Assembly: GCF_963675165.1 (NCBI RefSeq)
Contig: NC_087380.1
Span: forward strand, 3,711,803-3,775,802
Direction: 5' to 3'
DNA length: 64,000 nt
DNA from: Halichondria panicea
Taxonomy: Eukaryota > Porifera > Demospongiae > Suberitida > Halichondriidae
Shown here: in pieces, positions 11,716 through 23,609 of the stretch
Position numbering within the stretch: position 1 is the first letter of the stretch
Layout of the letters: each line of letters begins with the position of its first letter
Made by a program: the position numbers and the translations under genes
The notes under the pieces: model-generated
Database searches by the model: none
Seen by the model: the letters and a program-made list of their open reading frames with translations, nothing else
Told to the model about the DNA's origin: nothing

Positions 11716-12196
11716 ATCTAATCTAGTATTATCATCATGATTGAACTTTTGTAGCTATTACAGATTTTAATATGTATAACTGCATGACGTACAGTGCAAC
11801 TGGCAGCAGCCTCACTGCCAACTACCCGCACTGACCGTACTGGAGAGATTGTCTCGTTCTCTGATGTTAGACCAGGTGGTCTTCCTCTCATTCCTCTACG
11901 TACGTCCCTGGGTTTGCTACACCATAGGAGGCACTACTGGTGTAGAGTGGCAGCTCCCTGATGGGACTACAGTCGTAACAGGATGAAATGTTGCAGTTGG
12001 ACGAATTGATCACCAGAGTTCTTACTGAAGGTGTTGTTTTGACTCGTGGTCCCACACACAACAGTCCTGATGGAGAACATTGACACTGACCGGTACTACA
12101 CAGAAGGAGGCTGTGCATGTGTCACATCTTAATTCAGTGAGTAATGCATGACTACCATATAGCGTGAAATTTTCGAGGGGATTAATTAACTTATGC

Positions 12197-12441
12197 CTCG
12201 ATGCACATACATGTAGCCTATAGACCAGCCGTTTGTTCCGTTCTGAAAGAACGCCTGGTAAAGTTCCAATGTACAACTCGTCTAGCTGAGTCAGCGTTTT
12301 ACAGCATCATAATGATATTTATGGGTAATACACCTTGTGGGGGAAATTATCGGTCCAAGAAATTCCTGGACCAATTAGACAAGTTGTACATTGGAACTTG
12401 ACCAGGCGTTCTTTCAGATAACGAACGACTGGTCTCGATGC
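12197..12441. mobile_element. Inverted-repeat MITE inserted at the edge of repeat D
   Basis: The arms around CTGAAAGAACGCCTGGT and TTCCAATGTACAA are inverted over about 60 bases. CTCGATGC occurs at both edges (12197-12204 and 12434-12441), consistent with an 8-bp target duplication. The insertion splits the start of a family D copy, whose GTGCGCATGCGCAAGCGAGG follows directly. Confidence 0.65.
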
Positions 12442-12700
12442 TACGGTGCGCATGCGCAAGCGAGGTATACGGTAGTGTGTTTGTGTTGCTACTCTACTTA
12501 GTAGTTAGCTCTGCACTAGAACGCTACCTATTGGTAGCTGCAAGGGTGAGAAGAGAGCTGTTAGGCTCTGCTGATGGCAGCCTTAACTTTAGGCTTGAAC
12601 TTTTGGCATCGATCGTTTTTCACAACAATCATGGTCGATCATTACCCACTCTTTGGGTTTGCATGCAGCAAATGAAAAAATGTTCATCATGTGTATAAAA
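12442..12700 (+). repeat. Dispersed repeat family D, copy 2
   Basis: It runs from GTGCGCATGCGCAAGCGAGG through TTAGTAGTTAGCTCTGCACT and GCTGCAAGGGTGAGAAGAGA to GGTCGATCATTACCCACTCT. It is in the opposite orientation to copy 1 and is partly deleted in the middle relative to the 52.9-kb copy. Confidence 0.7.
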
Positions 12701-13532
12701 TTAAGCTATTACCGTACTCTACCGAGATTACGCCGAATTTATTGTTTTTTCGCGCTTTTCTTTTCCTGGCAATCCTAGCAACGTTCACATTGCAAATGTT
12801 TTTAGTTTTGATATAATTATTCTATATTAATTATTAACGTGTGCTTTGACTCTAGCTATGGATCACGTGACTGGGGGCAGTTGTTTGATGTAGACCGTGA
12901 TTAGCTGGGGGTCCCAACTGGTCCCAAAGCTAAGTAGGATATCATTATGTTGGGACCCCCAAAGAAATAGTAGTGTACACCGACCGTATATAGTAGTAAA
13001 CCATGAGGACATAATTATATGCACATAACAAACACCTCAAAAACGTATACATGCGTGAGTTGCACATAGGAGGGTGAACCTTGGGATGGGCGACAAGAGT
13101 CCAGTGCCATGAGGTCGGCAGTGTAGGGATATAATTGGTCCCAAGCGATGCGTGGGGGGGGATGGGTGTGGGTAATTTGTAGTGGCTTCGTTGGAGCCGT
13201 CGCACTGTTGTGGTGGAGATTTTATCTACTAAAGTCGATTAGCGTTGAGTTTATAAAGTTGACATAACTTTGTCATACTAACTTTACTTACATTTAAAGA
13301 CATGCTTCTGTCTATAAGCTTCAACCAGCTAAAAGTTAGCATGTAGTAGTCCCAGGCATATCTGTCCAGGCCATATTGACGTTGAGCTCAACGCAAATAG
13401 ACTTTAATTAATGAACAAATTATAACCTGATATAGCGTAAGTGATTAAATATAGCCATCACACACAAAGGGTAATAAATGTACCTATCTAGCCAACACCC
13501 GACTAGGGTACAACCAGTTTGATGGTATGTGT

Positions 13533-14410
13533 TCAGTACATCCTGTGGGCCTCAGTACCGGTGGGGGGGGGGGGGGGGGGGGTTGAGGTTGGAAGGGTGA
13601 GTTTTGACTCAAATACTGGCTTGATTGAATACGTTTGCCTTGGGGAACGTGGTCTGTTATAATAGTTGGGGTTTCTCTGAGGGCACCTGCTTACCGGGCG
13701 GTTGCCCTGGCAACTCTGGCAGCACTTCTGTGCCTTTTTGCCTGTGCAGCGACCATGATTGAAATTGGCGCATACCTTGTCCTTTCTGCTAGCGGGTTGG
13801 TTGGGTAATTGCAGAGGGAAACCATTCGAATGTTGGGGGGTTTGGGTTGCACGGGCAGTGCGCAGAGGTGTGGTCATCCTGCCATGGAAGCAGAATCTGC
13901 AGCGAGGGATGGTTTTCGCTCTGCCTGTGAACGCCTCGCTGTAGAGCGTGGTGTCGGTTTGGGACCAGTTAAGGTATCTTCTAACGAGGGCTTTACGACG
14001 GTATTGCTTGTTGTAAGCAACCCAGGACCCAGGTTTGTAGTTCCGTTCAGCCCAAACAATGGTGGCTAGGTATGCAAAGAACTCTGGGGCTTTGTCCGGG
14101 AACCGACTGGCGAGTGTCCCAGCCATGAGGGCGTATCGCTCCACCCACTGTGATATGTCCAAGATGGGAGGAGGGCTCGTGTGGGGCCTGCCTGGGGAGG
14201 GATCGTGACTGTCGTCTTTCGTTATTTCAGCCATATCAACAAACTCTAGATCAACATTTTTTTTTACGATCTTGGCGGGGAGCAGTGCTGCCGGGTTGAA
14301 CGGCCGAGCCCGAGTAATCAGTGGGGGCTGACTTGCTGCTTGGCTGGCTGCACTGGCCAGAAGATTGAGCCCTGATGGTGGTATCAGAGGGAGGGTTGGA
14401 CATGCATGGG
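13533..14410 (-). pseudogene. Gag-like ORF of a tyrosine-recombinase (DIRS/Ngaro-type) retroelement
   Basis: From the ATG at 14234 this reads 233 residues, and the frame stays open without an ATG to about 14400, through RPFNPAALLPAKIVKK and LEFVDMAEI. Recognisable blocks are WVERYALMAGTLASRFPDKA, GSWVAYNKQYRRKALVR and LNWSQTD...LYSEAFTGRAK, then a Cys/His-rich segment (VCANFNHGRC...CCQSC). From memory these blocks mark the gag-like protein of YR retroelements common in sponges and cnidarians. No reverse transcriptase or recombinase follows. A run of about 20 G residues at 13561-13582 lies within the 3' end of the frame, encoding the C-terminal prolines. It is a truncated remnant; the family assignment is moderately secure. 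Confidence 0.65.
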
Positions 14411-14639
14411 TAGGTTGTATTTATTTACTTTACAGTGTCACGTGGCTGTTGGGTGACCCATTTGGGTCGCCGCGAGCCGGACAACGTGAGGTGGGTGGTT
14501 GGGGTTGCCCGTCACCGTGCACCTGTTTGGAGGGGAGGGAGATGCTGGGCCGACTGGTTTGGGTCGCCGGGATCGCTGCCCGGTCGGTGACCGGTTTGGG
14601 TCACCGGGATTGTGCCTGGGGTAACCCGGCGGACCATCT

Positions 14640-14905
14640 AAACTAGGGGGGTTATCCCCTTGATAATTTGTATACCTTCAGGCCCAGTGGGGGGGGGTGG
14701 GGGCCGGTGGTATGGGAGGATCTCCCTCAGTCGGCCTGGTAGGCTGGACCGTCGGATTGGCCAATAGCCAAGCCATCTGGGCCTCTGAAAACTGGCGTCG
14801 CCATGAGGATTCGGCAGGATCAAGTCTCAGAAAATCAGAGTACGGGGACAGCTCCTTGAGTTCTGGAAGAGCATGTGCGAAAGAGCATGCGCCAGACTTC
14901 TATGG
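14640..14905 (-). pseudogene. Upstream fragment of the same gag-like retroelement
   Basis: In the minus frame this reads LPELKELSPYSDFLRLDPAE, then SWRRQFSEAQMAWLLANPTV and a proline-rich tail, between a TAG upstream and a TGA near 14680. I associate this block with the N-terminus of the protein whose middle lies at 13533-14410. The two are separated by a GC-rich segment with repeated CACCGGGAT/GTCACC motifs that does not read through. Confidence 0.5.
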
Positions 14906-15780
14906 CTCCCCGTGACACGCCCCCGCGATACAGCAGGAGCGTATCAGCTAGGACTACCGTCACCAGTCCATTAACTACGTTTAACCTACCCTTAAACTAC
15001 ATGCTCATTTACATGCTCATTGTGTTAAAAAGTGGTGAATGTTATAACATATTTAGTATTGTATACATGACTGAATCACATGCAGCTATATATACATGAC
15101 TATAATAATGATCACTTCAATGTATGAAAGAACAATTAAGTATGGGACTAGTTATTATATTCAGTAGAAAAATAATGTGAAGAGTTGCATGTCCTTCATC
15201 TGTTGTCTTGATTAAAAGTACATGTCAACAGTTTTGTGCTCTCTCTCTCTACCTAGTTCTTTTTTGCCATTTTTTCAAGTATTTTACCCATGTCTTTACA
15301 CTTGATTTATTCGTGTGGGGCACCACTTTCTTCACACACACACACATGATTTTTTTTGTTAGTTAAACGTGCCAACAGTTTTACCGACTCCGTCAATGGT
15401 TTTCTCATGCAGTTTTTGTTTGCTCCAAGCCCATCAACAGCTGTTTTAGCAATCCTATTCAGGTGCTACATATATATATTATGTAAATCACAACTAATGT
15501 TACGACCTGGCCGACTGTGCACATTTATGAACCTTGACCTACAGTTGCACTACGAGACGGGAGATTGGTGGGTACTGAGAGGAGAATTCAGACTGCTCAT
15601 GGAGGAGGAGCTACGGTCGCAAATCACACCCAAACTAATTACATAAAACACAGCTCGACCTTGGTTTCCCGCTTTGCTCTCCTACTGCATGTACTTGCGA
15701 GTTGCTTTCTTCGGTTTATCCTCTTGAGAGACTATAAAGAATGACTAGGAACATCAACGTGTTGTACTTTTTTCACTCTT
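14906..15780. other. Stretch with no supported gene
   Basis: AT-rich sequence with short CT and CA runs (about 15240, 15335). A plus ORF at 15356-15646 has no recognisable motif and is not called. Confidence 0.5.
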
Positions 15781-15789
15781 TTTTGCAGA

Positions 15790-16036
15790 GTTAGTCTCTT
15801 CGTTGCTATCTTGTTAATGTCGAACCGACTGGAGCAGCAGTGCATGGGCATCCTTGGTTGCGTTGAAGGAGGCCAGAGCTGAGTCGTTCCATGTGAGTGT
15901 TTAGGTTTGGCTGATGAAATGAGGGAGTGCATGCAGTGGTTGCATAAGGAAAATGATGGTAAAAGTTCACAAGTCCAATGAAGCGCCGGAGTTTGCGTTG
16001 AGATTGAGGTTGTGGAAATTCACAAACAGCTTGCAC
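15790..16036 (-). pseudogene. Ty3/gypsy reverse-transcriptase fragment
   Basis: The minus frame reads SQRKLRRFIGLVNFYHHF, the classic gypsy RT/RNase H junction block. It is followed in a broken frame by LNTHMERLSS-like sequence. Only about 80 codons survive, with frame breaks. No LTR was seen. Confidence 0.7.
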
Positions 16037-16305
16037 TTTGTCTGGGAGAGAGGTGATAAAAGTATCATTGACTCTAATGCTATATACCGGGCATTAGGTT
16101 TCTGCAACAACATTCTATCAAGATTGGTCTCAGGATCAACATTCGTCTTTGGAACCGACAATGTTTCTGATATCACTGCAGGGTCTTGAACGTTGTGGAA
16201 CTCGCCGCCAGGCAAATGATCAATTAGTAACCGTTCAATGGTTAAAACAAAACTTTTAAACGATAGTTGGAGAATTTCTTGCACAGCATCATGTTTGCAA
16301 GTATA

Positions 16306-18400
16306 CACTGTAAAAAATGGGGTGTTACGATGACACCAAATCAGGGTGTCATTGAACTGTGTGAATTTGACACCATATAAGGGTGTCAATTTTTTGACAC
16401 CCTTATCAAGTGTCAGTGTGACACCTTCTCCGAGTGTTACCCATGACACCTCTAGGAGTCTCTACATGCACCCCTCTCATAAGTCTAGCTACTATAGCTG
16501 CATGCATGTGCACACATCACATTAAACACCAATGTACAAGAAACAATAATATTGTGACCAAGATACAAGTACATGTATTAAGTCAGTAAAGTCAGTTAAG
16601 AGTTTCTCGAATCAAACTATCAGCTAGGGTGGTAACACAAAGTGATGGCTTCTGAGAAGCCTTCATTTCATAAACATAATTCTCCAAAAAGACCATAAAG
16701 TGCAAAATGATGGAGGGAAGGTGATATTGTAAATATAATATGCGGAGTGAACTGCAACCGAAAGGGACGGCATATGAAACACATTGTCCTTCTCAACAAT
16801 TAACTTAAAGATGCTGACACTGCTCAACTCATCTCCGAATGAGAGAACCACTGGCTCATTGGTTTGGACCTCATCAAGACTGTCCTCTAAGTCCACACTC
16901 TCCCCCTAAAACAGAGGATAACAATTATGTTTGCTGGTCTATACTTAACAAGTTCGTCTTCCACAATTACACACAGTTCAATTAAGATCTGTCAAAGTGC
17001 CAACAACTTACCAGGTAAAACGTAATGAAGGACTTATTTTCCTTTCCCCTTGACTGGAGCAGAGCAAGCAAAATCTTGATTACATATGCCGTGGTACAAT
17101 CTGCATAAATTTACACACATGTATACGTAAAGTTAAACTGTTTCTTAAAGCCAAGCATGCATAATTATGGTATACAAGAAAACTGTAGCTATATATTATA
17201 GCCACAAATTATGTACTAGAAATGCACCTTCACTCTTAACCCCAATTGAAGAATACTCAGACAGGAGACCCTTTACTGTCTTCCTCTATTTCCCTGGCAG
17301 TGAAACTCAGCACTTGCTGTTGTACTTTGTCCCATCTGGTAGTAATAGCCGATTCACTGCTGCCAGTCAGGAAGCAAAGTTTGCTGAGCATCTAAAATTC
17401 AAAGGAAGCCACGTCTTGTCACACACATCCATGCATATATGCATTTTATGATTGAGCGTCGGTGCATGAACACTTACAATTTTGTGTTCTCGTAGACATG
17501 GGAAAACTTCCAGGACTTTAACTACTTTGGGGAAATCTTTGGTAATCCACTTCTGCCTTTGCCCCCTCGTTTTTTTTTTTTAGTGTGAAACCTACACCAA
17601 TATTGGTGGGAAAATACACCAGAAAAAGTGGGAAGTTCACACCCACTTACATAATTACACTACTTTTACATGCATAATTATACACTTTCAATCTTCTCAT
17701 TTGGGTGACAATATTATTCACAACACATCAGAGAGCAGCACAAAATATAATTATGGCTTGGATCGAGATGAATGTCTACTCAAATGTAACGTTCTGTAAC
17801 GATGAAATCAGGTGTTTGACAGAAGTAGGTATTTTCACGGATGAGCCAAAAGAATGTATTCATAAGCATTTTGGCAACCCTGTGGGTATTGAATGTTAAA
17901 CATGTAGAAGGCACTAACGAGGATTGTGGGTAACGGAAAGAGGTGCTTCACACACAATGGATCTGTCCACCACAAGAAACGCCTGTACTTCTTCGCCTTC
18001 AGTTTCGGTCAGGGCAATATACGGGGGCTTCTGTCCTTTCTTGATCATTTCCGGCAGGGAGGAACTCTGTAGTAAGGCCTTGGTATGTGCAGCTGTGGCT
18101 TATGCCCTTTCTTGGGTTGGTCAAGAAGACCTCATACTGAAACTGAAGTAAGAGGAGGCTCTCATCCACATTGTGTCTCTCAGCTGCGGTAACAAAAAAT
18201 AGCGATTTCCTAATCAGTGTGATCTGATCGAGGAATGTGAGCCATTCTTCTATTGACCCAGCGTGGTTAATCTGCTTGCAAAGATAGTATGGTAAGAATG
18301 TGGCAGCAAAAGACCTGATGAAAAAACAATTGCTGCTGACTATACAGTGTACTCATCGAATAGCGGACCTGGGTTAGAGTCACTCTTGCTCGGTATCTAA
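16306..18400 (-). pseudogene. PB1/SAMD3-like mobile-element gene, copy 2 (C-terminal exons only)
   Basis: Short minus-strand coding blocks parallel copy 1 (29136-31500). They are FAATFLPYYLCKQINHAGSI near 18.3-18.2 kb, KKGQKPPYIALTETEGEEVQ then AFLVVDRSIVCEA near 18.05-17.93 kb, and NIQYPQGCQNAYEYILLAHP near 17.89-17.83 kb. A last exon at 16896-16663 ends VAVHSAYYIYNITFPPSF. One end carries an inverted-repeat-like terminus at 16306 (ACACTGTAAAAAATGGGGTG) followed by repeated GACACC/GGTGTC units, the same start as the TIR of copy 1. The matching far end was not found, and the N-terminal exons are absent. This is a decayed copy. Confidence 0.55.
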
Positions 18401-18719
18401 TTAATAGAGCAGAACATGAACACGAAATGTGTTCATATAATCGTTAGGCACTGCATGCCCCTCTGGTATACCCTGCAGAACTCAGCTGGCTAAGCACATG
18501 CATGTAGCTGAAGTATATATATAGTCCTTGCAGCTAGCTATTCATCAAAGCACCTGCACCACTATAATGCTACTGCAAAATTGATGATGGACCAGGTGTC
18601 GAATTTTCAAAGGCTAGAGGCATTAAAACAGATTTCATTGGTAACAGTCAGACCGATATACATCAGAAAGAATTGCGTGGAGAGCTTGAACTTGTATATA
18701 CTATCCCAATCAACAATTG

Positions 18720-18890
18720 TGTTTACCGGGAAATGCTCATGTCACCTGTGTATAAAGAGAATTTACGACGACTGGTGGTGGACGAGGCTCATTGTGTGAC
18801 AACATGGTGAGATGAATTTAGAACTACATTTGCTGAAATTGGAACACTTCAAAGCTTAGTCACGTAAATGTTATGGCCCTCACAGCAACT
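18720..18890 (+). pseudogene. RecQ-like helicase fragment
   Basis: The plus strand reads LRRLVVDEAHCVTTW, interrupted by a stop, then DEFRTTFAEIGTLQSLV and, after a frame shift, ALTATAT. These are motifs II and III of RecQ-type helicases. There are only about 50 codons, with at least one stop and one shift. Confidence 0.6.
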
Positions 18891-19730
18891 GCAACACTAT
18901 GGTACAGCATAAATACACAGTAATACATTAGCTGGACGTTGTATCAGAGGTCGTCGCTCATCACACCATGTCTGGATCTCTATGTCATGGTCTTCAGTGA
19001 TCATTTCGATAATGTTCATTGTCCCTTGGTAGGACATTCATATCCTCAATGGTGGACGAAAGTTAATGTGAGCTAAATATAATTATAAAGCAGCCAGTAC
19101 ACTGTATAATTATAGTCACCAGTTTTGCTGTTCCACATCATCACAGTACTAGGCACATTCACTGGCTTGCAAAAGCACAGATGCAAGAAAACAGAGCATA
19201 AGAACTTTGTTTGTGGGTGCCATCCTTTAAAGTGTGAGCATTTTTTTGCAACTCAAGGCTAACAGTTTCCCAACTAAAATGCTTCACTGCTTCACAAGAT
19301 CTGTAAGGATCGAGTCATGATTATCTGAGCATAATTATTGTGGTTAGTTCCTATTTTATTTTCCTGGACAACTGAGACAACACATTCTTTTACTTTGAAG
19401 GCGAACTGATAAACTGAGAATAAATTGACGTGAAACCCTTGCGAGTAACATTTTTAATAACTCTTTTCCTTAATGGAGTGTTAACTCTGAATTTCCGTGT
19501 ATATTTCTTTTATGCTACATGGACCTACATATGTATACAAGTATAAATTAGTAGGCTGATCAACCAAATAGATATAACCTCGAGATGTTGATTGTTAGTT
19601 TCTGAAACTGGAACTGGATGTCTCTGATGTGGGCCCTCCACACTCGGACTGAGTTGCCTCATCACTATGACACTCCTCCTGGACAACATCATAATTATTT
19701 TCATCACACTGTTAGCTGTTAGCGCATATA
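18891..19730. other. Stretch with no supported gene
   Basis: Nothing recognisable was found on either strand. The ORFs are short and compositionally random. Confidence 0.5.
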
Positions 19731-20152
19731 CGCCTTTAAACTAATAACCTGCTGAATTTCGGTCTGCCCTGACTGGCTTGACATCTGAGTGTTGGGATGG
19801 CTAGCTCCAAGCATAGCAGTAGAAACAGAGCAAACACTCTTGCTTCGGGGACAGCTGAATGATCTAGAGTCTTTTTTGATCCAGGTCTAATCAAGGCTAG
19901 AGAAGACGTCCAATACTTCAGCTCTTAGAGACAGCTCACAGTTTCTAATGTTAACCAATGTCTTATTGCAACTATGACAAATAAATGCTGATGGATCGTT
20001 TGCAACTGAGAGGAGGGCATCAGCATTATCTTTGATAACATCCCTGACAATTGTACAGCCACTTTCATACAGTTTCTTCCTCCTGCGATGGTCTTTTTAG
20101 GAAGGAGTGACTTGCAGAGACAACAGAGTGAGGTTGGTAGTTGAGGCTCCAT
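19730..20152 (-). pseudogene. Cysteine-rich zinc-finger protein relic
   Basis: It starts MEPQLPTSLCCLCKSLLPKK, then needs a one-base frame change to continue as RRKKLYESGCTIVRDVIKDN and FICHSCNKTLVNIRNCELSL. The paired CxxC motifs resemble the N-terminal zinc-binding (ZAD-like) domain of a repeated sponge/cnidarian gene family. A TAG follows in the new frame. It ends at a donor-like GTTATT near 19740. The frame break plus the stop indicate a pseudogene. Confidence 0.45.
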
Positions 20153-20484
20153 CTGAGGCCTTCTATTTCTTTGTTAGGTCTTAGACTAAACTGCAGTCTG
20201 TACTGTCATGTATTAAATGTATATAGCGACGATCAAGTACGAGTACTTGACAACTATTGATCAATCACGGTATAAGGTAATATGCATCACGTGCCTTCTG
20301 ACGTCACAATCATTACTATCGACAATCGTGTGACATGTTTGTGGTAATCAATCACAAGAAGTTCCTCATCAGAGCTGAGAGTTGTCCCCACAAGGTAGCA
20401 ACCTGTATGAAGAAAACAATACCATGTGAAGAAAATTCATTGTTAAATACTCTAACTTACATCAGGAGTGCTCCTGCAATTGGC

Positions 20485-21090
20485 TTAGAGAGTGCTGTCG
20501 TAGAGGGTAAACCTTCCTACAGGGACACAAGTGTACCATGTTTGAGATTTGAGTTGGACATTTTCGAGGGGACGGACGTAAAACAAGTTGGTTTCGATAG
20601 CTTTTCTAGGAAGCTTACTGATGTACAGGTCCAGTAGGTAGCAATGGCATCTTTCTCCAGCTTCATGAACTGCTGCTATGAAGACAGTTTTGTTCTGCAG
20701 TTTTAACTGGCCTAGTCCACCTGCACGGTTTTTGGATGCATTCTCGGTGTATCTGTAGCCTCCGATTTCTCTTTTCAACTGGGATAGTTTAAGTTCACGA
20801 TGCTTGTTTCCTCCTCTTAGGCAAAAACTTTTGCCATTTGAAAAGAATACAGCACGTTGAAGTGATACAGGGTCTTGCACACCCAATGCTCCAGATTACC
20901 AAAGTTGCTGCTCTTCTTCCTTCGAAAATGGCTTTGCTGTTTTCTTCTCCGATCCAATACCTTCCTTCCTCAATGTTCTGAACACAGAGTGCATGTTGTT
21001 CTGAAGAGTGACAAATTCGGCATTGTTTCTTGCAGATATTAAGACCAGAAAACTGTTGAATAGATGAACTTGAGCTCCAGAGCCATACAC
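20485..21090 (-). pseudogene. Crypton-type tyrosine recombinase relic, N-terminal half
   Basis: The frame reads FVTLQNNMHSVFRTLRKEGI, FSKEEEQQLW, an in-frame TAA, then QRAVFFSNGKSFCLRGG, YRYTENASKNRAGGL, CHCYLLDLYISKLP and FYVRPLE, ending near WYTCVPVGR. This is the N-terminal part of the Crypton-derived recombinase domain seen in KIAA1958/QRICH1/ZMYM-type proteins. The catalytic C-terminal half is missing and the TAA interrupts the domain, so it is inactive. It lies directly downstream of another, different recombinase relic on the same strand. Confidence 0.7.
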
Positions 21091-21906
21091 TCGCCTTGAA
21101 GGCAGGTTCCAGGTGATTTTTCCTGACTCACAGAGGGTCTTTCATAAACACGGAGAGCCTTCAAACTTCTATGCCCAGATTTCTCTGCAATTAGCTTCTC
21201 AGGAACACCTTTGTTGAACATTCGTGTGACAGCAGTGGCCCGTAACGAGTGATTGGTGTAGTGAACAGTCACACCAGATTCAGCAGTAATTTCGGACATA
21301 AATGTCTTCAGCTTGTTGACTCCCACACGGCTCTTACAGTACCATGGTTTACCAGCAGTATAGGTATTTTGTCCAGTGGTCTGAGGTAGAAGGCAGAAAT
21401 GTCTGGAGGGGATTTTGATCAAGTAGTCGAATTACACTGAAAACTTTGCCTATAGCATAAACACGAACAGATATATTCGTTGCATTGATGTCCTTGAATC
21501 TGTGTTGATTATTTTTGGAAATAAACTCTTGATATTCGTAGTAGACTTCATCTGAATACACAGAAATGTCAGATGGGACACGTTTGATTTGATTGACTTG
21601 AATATCATGATGCTCCTCGCAGGACAAATTGGAGGCCAACAGAATAAAGCACACATACCTTGTCATTTTTGATCTAATGCAACCAGTGGGTGTACTTTTT
21701 GACATGTACCGCAAACTTAGGCTTTTGGTTGTGCAACATATCCGCAAGACCTTTCAGGAGACAAAGAGTGAGGCATCAGGAGACTGAAAGGCAATATTCT
21801 TGAGCGATAACTTAGAAGAAAATCCACTTGCTTTTAGCACATGTATCAGCTCAGTGTCAGCACCACTTTCAAGTAACCAGTCATCAAAACTTTGGCTCTC
21901 TTCCAT
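21039..21906 (-). pseudogene. Crypton-type tyrosine recombinase relic with catalytic half
   Basis: It begins MEESQSFDDWLLESGADTEL at 21906, followed in shifting frames by a block reading VYYEYQEFISKNNQHRFKDI and AFYLRPLDKIP, then GKPWYCKSRVGVNKLKTF and VHYTNHSLRATAVTRMF. It ends EKLIAEKSGHRSLKALRVYE. The HSLR, GHRS and RVY motifs supply the catalytic Arg, His and Tyr region of tyrosine recombinases. At least two frame changes fall between about 21350 and 21430, so the gene is broken unless tiny introns are present. It probably derives from a Crypton DNA transposon. Confidence 0.7.
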
Positions 21907-23600
21907 GCTTCATAACATTCAAGGTGAAACAACCATTAACTTTTAAGTATTAAACTGACCGTAATAATATTAACCATAGAACTACATGCAGAGCTCAGAT
22001 TATAGCTATGTGTCTGGATAATAATTTTGACCTTTTAAATAAAAACTTATCGATAGATTTTTTTGCTGGTTTATCAATCGATTTTTTGCATCTCTGAATT
22101 TTATCGACCAATTTTTTGCATGTATGACAGGATTGCATTGATCGATATTCTGTTGACTTGTTGCCCATAATTTGTGCCATACAGACAAGACACAGACTTT
22201 GAGGCCACAGGAAAGACACGTGTACACAGACACTCTTGAGGCCACAGGCACACCTGCAGTAAAAACTTGTGATAATAAACCTTGCTCGGTCACAATAAAC
22301 ATGAAGACGAACAACTTCGAAACTACCTTTGTATTTCTTAATGTTTTAACCCGAGGCGCGCCGCGGCGCCACAGGTTATAGTAGTCGGTCAGTCTGTCTA
22401 TCTGTCTGTGTATTCTGAGTCTACTCACCTGGATGCGATAGCACTGTGTTTATGCCATGGATAGCCTCAACACAACAAGGTAGTAGTTTTAAATTTAGCA
22501 GATTTTGATGTTAAAGCTTCGTTGTCGAATAAAAGCGAGCAAAAGCTAAAAGTCTTGATGGCAGCTAGCTATTAAACTACACACGGCCTTTATTCGAGGC
22601 ACCCTATGTATTTACAGCTGAAGTGATCCCGTACCAAGAACACTGGAAAAGGGTCGCTAAATAGAAAGCTTGAGTACTAGGCCTACTCCAGGAGCCATAC
22701 TTTGAGACTCCAAGCTTCTTTGCTGTGATCCACAGTGCATATAACTATGTACCACTAAAAACTCAACATCTGTTTTATTGCTCCTGAGGCTGAGTTGCTG
22801 TGCATGCTAGACAGCTCAGTCATACATCACTACATGCACTGCATTATATTGGTTTCTTAATCATGTCACCAGCCCGCCGAGGGTTTGCACTTTAGTGCTC
22901 TAGTTATGATATTAACAATTTTGACCAATCCATGCCTATATCCATAGCTGGCCGGCCATGCAGCTCAGTCTCAGCTATGATCTCAGAGTTACTAGCTAAA
23001 TAGGGCTGGTGACTGATCATATGAATGAAGTGCATCAAATTAAACTCAAACGCTTCCGCTCGCCTACCACTTCAGACGTGGTGGCCATCTGATCTTTGGA
23101 GTGGCCATCTCTTTGGAATACTTGTGCTGGATGTGTCTTGTAATCAGACTAGGTGATCCTCCTCGAAGAAAGGGATATCAGACAATCACACGAGCTACTA
23201 GTACAACAAAATTTTCTTTCAACGTCGCTGTTTAGAAGAAGTTTACTGAGATCTTTAACATTGGAAAGAGGAATGTCTGATAGTGAGGAGAAATTAATTT
23301 ACTTTAAATGTGCACGTAGTGCAAACTGGATTAAAGACTTGTTTTGACTATCAATATCAATTTTTATTTGTCGACGTCTGGCTGTCTTGTTACGTTGTCA
23401 AATACGATCTTATATCCAGGTATGATACTGGAATCTTTGCTGCAGGTGATTCAGATTCGAAATGGACTTCTTTGTGTTCTGATTCGGCAATACTTGAAAC
23501 CAATTATACGTCTGAATGGACATAGGATCAGTCTGGTTTGCAATAGAATCGTCATATATAATGGTTCTTTGGTACTATCTTTTGCGACAATGTAGGGTTT
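21907..23600. other. Stretch with no supported gene
   Basis: AT-rich sequence with a short GGCGCGCCGCGGCGCC palindrome-like patch near 22356. Several ORFs of 60-140 codons overlap on both strands, but none shows a domain or consistent splice borders. Confidence 0.5.
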
Positions 23601-23609
23601 ATTTTTACT

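Larger units (their letters stand above)
11723..13532. other. Non-coding stretch with repeats
   Basis: No gene was seen. It contains the inverted-repeat element at 12197-12441, a copy of dispersed family D at 12442-12700, and AT-rich sequence up to the gag-like relic. Short ORFs here lack codon or motif support. Confidence 0.6.

Noticed and set aside
13533-13600. Poly-G tract as a possible regulatory quadruplex
   Set aside because: It encodes the proline run at the end of a dead gag-like frame; a slippage tract is the simpler reading.
22006-22428. Minus-strand 140-codon ORF
   Set aside because: Low-complexity Lys/Asp/Ile repeats (NRLINQQ-like) from AT-rich ATCGAT-type sequence; no acceptor/donor support.
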